NCBI RefSeq assembly: GCF_039545135.1
Contig: NZ_BAABRU010000031.1
Location: 1-41,696 of the forward strand
Direction of reading: 5' to 3'
DNA length: 41,696 nt
Source of the DNA: Herpetosiphon gulosus
GTDB taxonomy: Bacteria; Chloroflexota; Chloroflexia; Chloroflexales; Herpetosiphonaceae
Shown: piece after piece, positions 41,648 through 41,696 of the stretch
How positions within the stretch are numbered: the first letter of the stretch is position 1
How the letters are laid out: every line of letters starts with the position of its first letter
Made by a program: the position numbers and the translations under genes
Notes under the pieces: model-generated
Databases searched by the model: none
What the model was told of the DNA's origin: nothing
Seen by the model: the letters and a program-made list of their open reading frames with translations, nothing else

Positions 41648-41696
41648 ATGCCACGAGCAAAACACAAACCCGCACCAACGACCGCCGACCAACCCG
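41648..41696 (+). CDS. Start of a gene cut by the window edge
   Basis: An ATG with AAGGGG about five bases upstream opens a frame that reads MPRAKHKPAPTTADQP before the sequence ends. The basic, Pro/Thr-rich start is protein-like but does not identify a family. The promoter and ribosome site support a real gene. Confidence 0.6.
   Translation, partial: MPRAKHKPAPTTADQP

Overview
This roughly 42 kb, near 50 % GC window looks like the chromosome of a filamentous member of the Chloroflexota, most like Herpetosiphon. That is my inference from codon style, the set of protein families and the repeat-rich intergenic DNA; no rRNA or tRNA gene is present to confirm it. Most genes have a clear Shine-Dalgarno sequence, and many of the longest possible readings begin upstream of the start that the ribosome binding site supports. 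I chose starts accordingly.

Left part (1-12.6 kb) is rich in genes for sensing or restricting foreign DNA. A two-gene unit (221-1984) encodes a SAVED-domain protein with an N-terminal helical Gly-Gly module, followed by a small protein made only of two copies of that same module. It is the best candidate here for an undescribed, CBASS-like signalling unit. Next come a two-domain lipoprotein, an HNH nuclease whose N-terminus resembles a DNA-phosphorothioate-binding domain, a PhzF-family isomerase, a small membrane protein, a translationally coupled RecQ-phosphoribosyltransferase/DprA pair, a STAND ATPase with TPRs, and an HtrA-type protease.

Middle part (12.6-30.1 kb) is mostly housekeeping and cell-envelope functions: a class A penicillin-binding protein with a G-rich, repeat-bearing leader, a DinG-type exonuclease-helicase, two large membrane-anchored paralogues likely to be beta-propellers, a PIG-L deacetylase, a membrane PAS-PAS-GAF-HD-GYP cyclic-di-GMP phosphodiesterase, and a three-gene DUF2089/SHOCT-like/DUF4097 operon in which all three proteins carry the same short helical motif.

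Right part (30.3-41.7 kb) holds an unknown two-gene operon with EF-Tu-domain-III-like segments, an EamA transporter behind a palindromic operator with symmetric divergent promoters, and a six-gene minus-strand operon: histidine kinase with a dead receiver, small membrane protein, XisI-like protein, unknown protein, GT4 glycosyltransferase fused to a helical-barrel domain, and GH130 glycoside phosphorylase/hydrolase. A sialidase-like protein and the start of another gene close the window.

The intergenic DNA carries several dispersed repeat families. One is an approximately 79-bp hairpin element found twice, each time between converging genes, with matching length change on both sides of its stem. 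No CRISPR array, insertion sequence or RNA gene was recognised.
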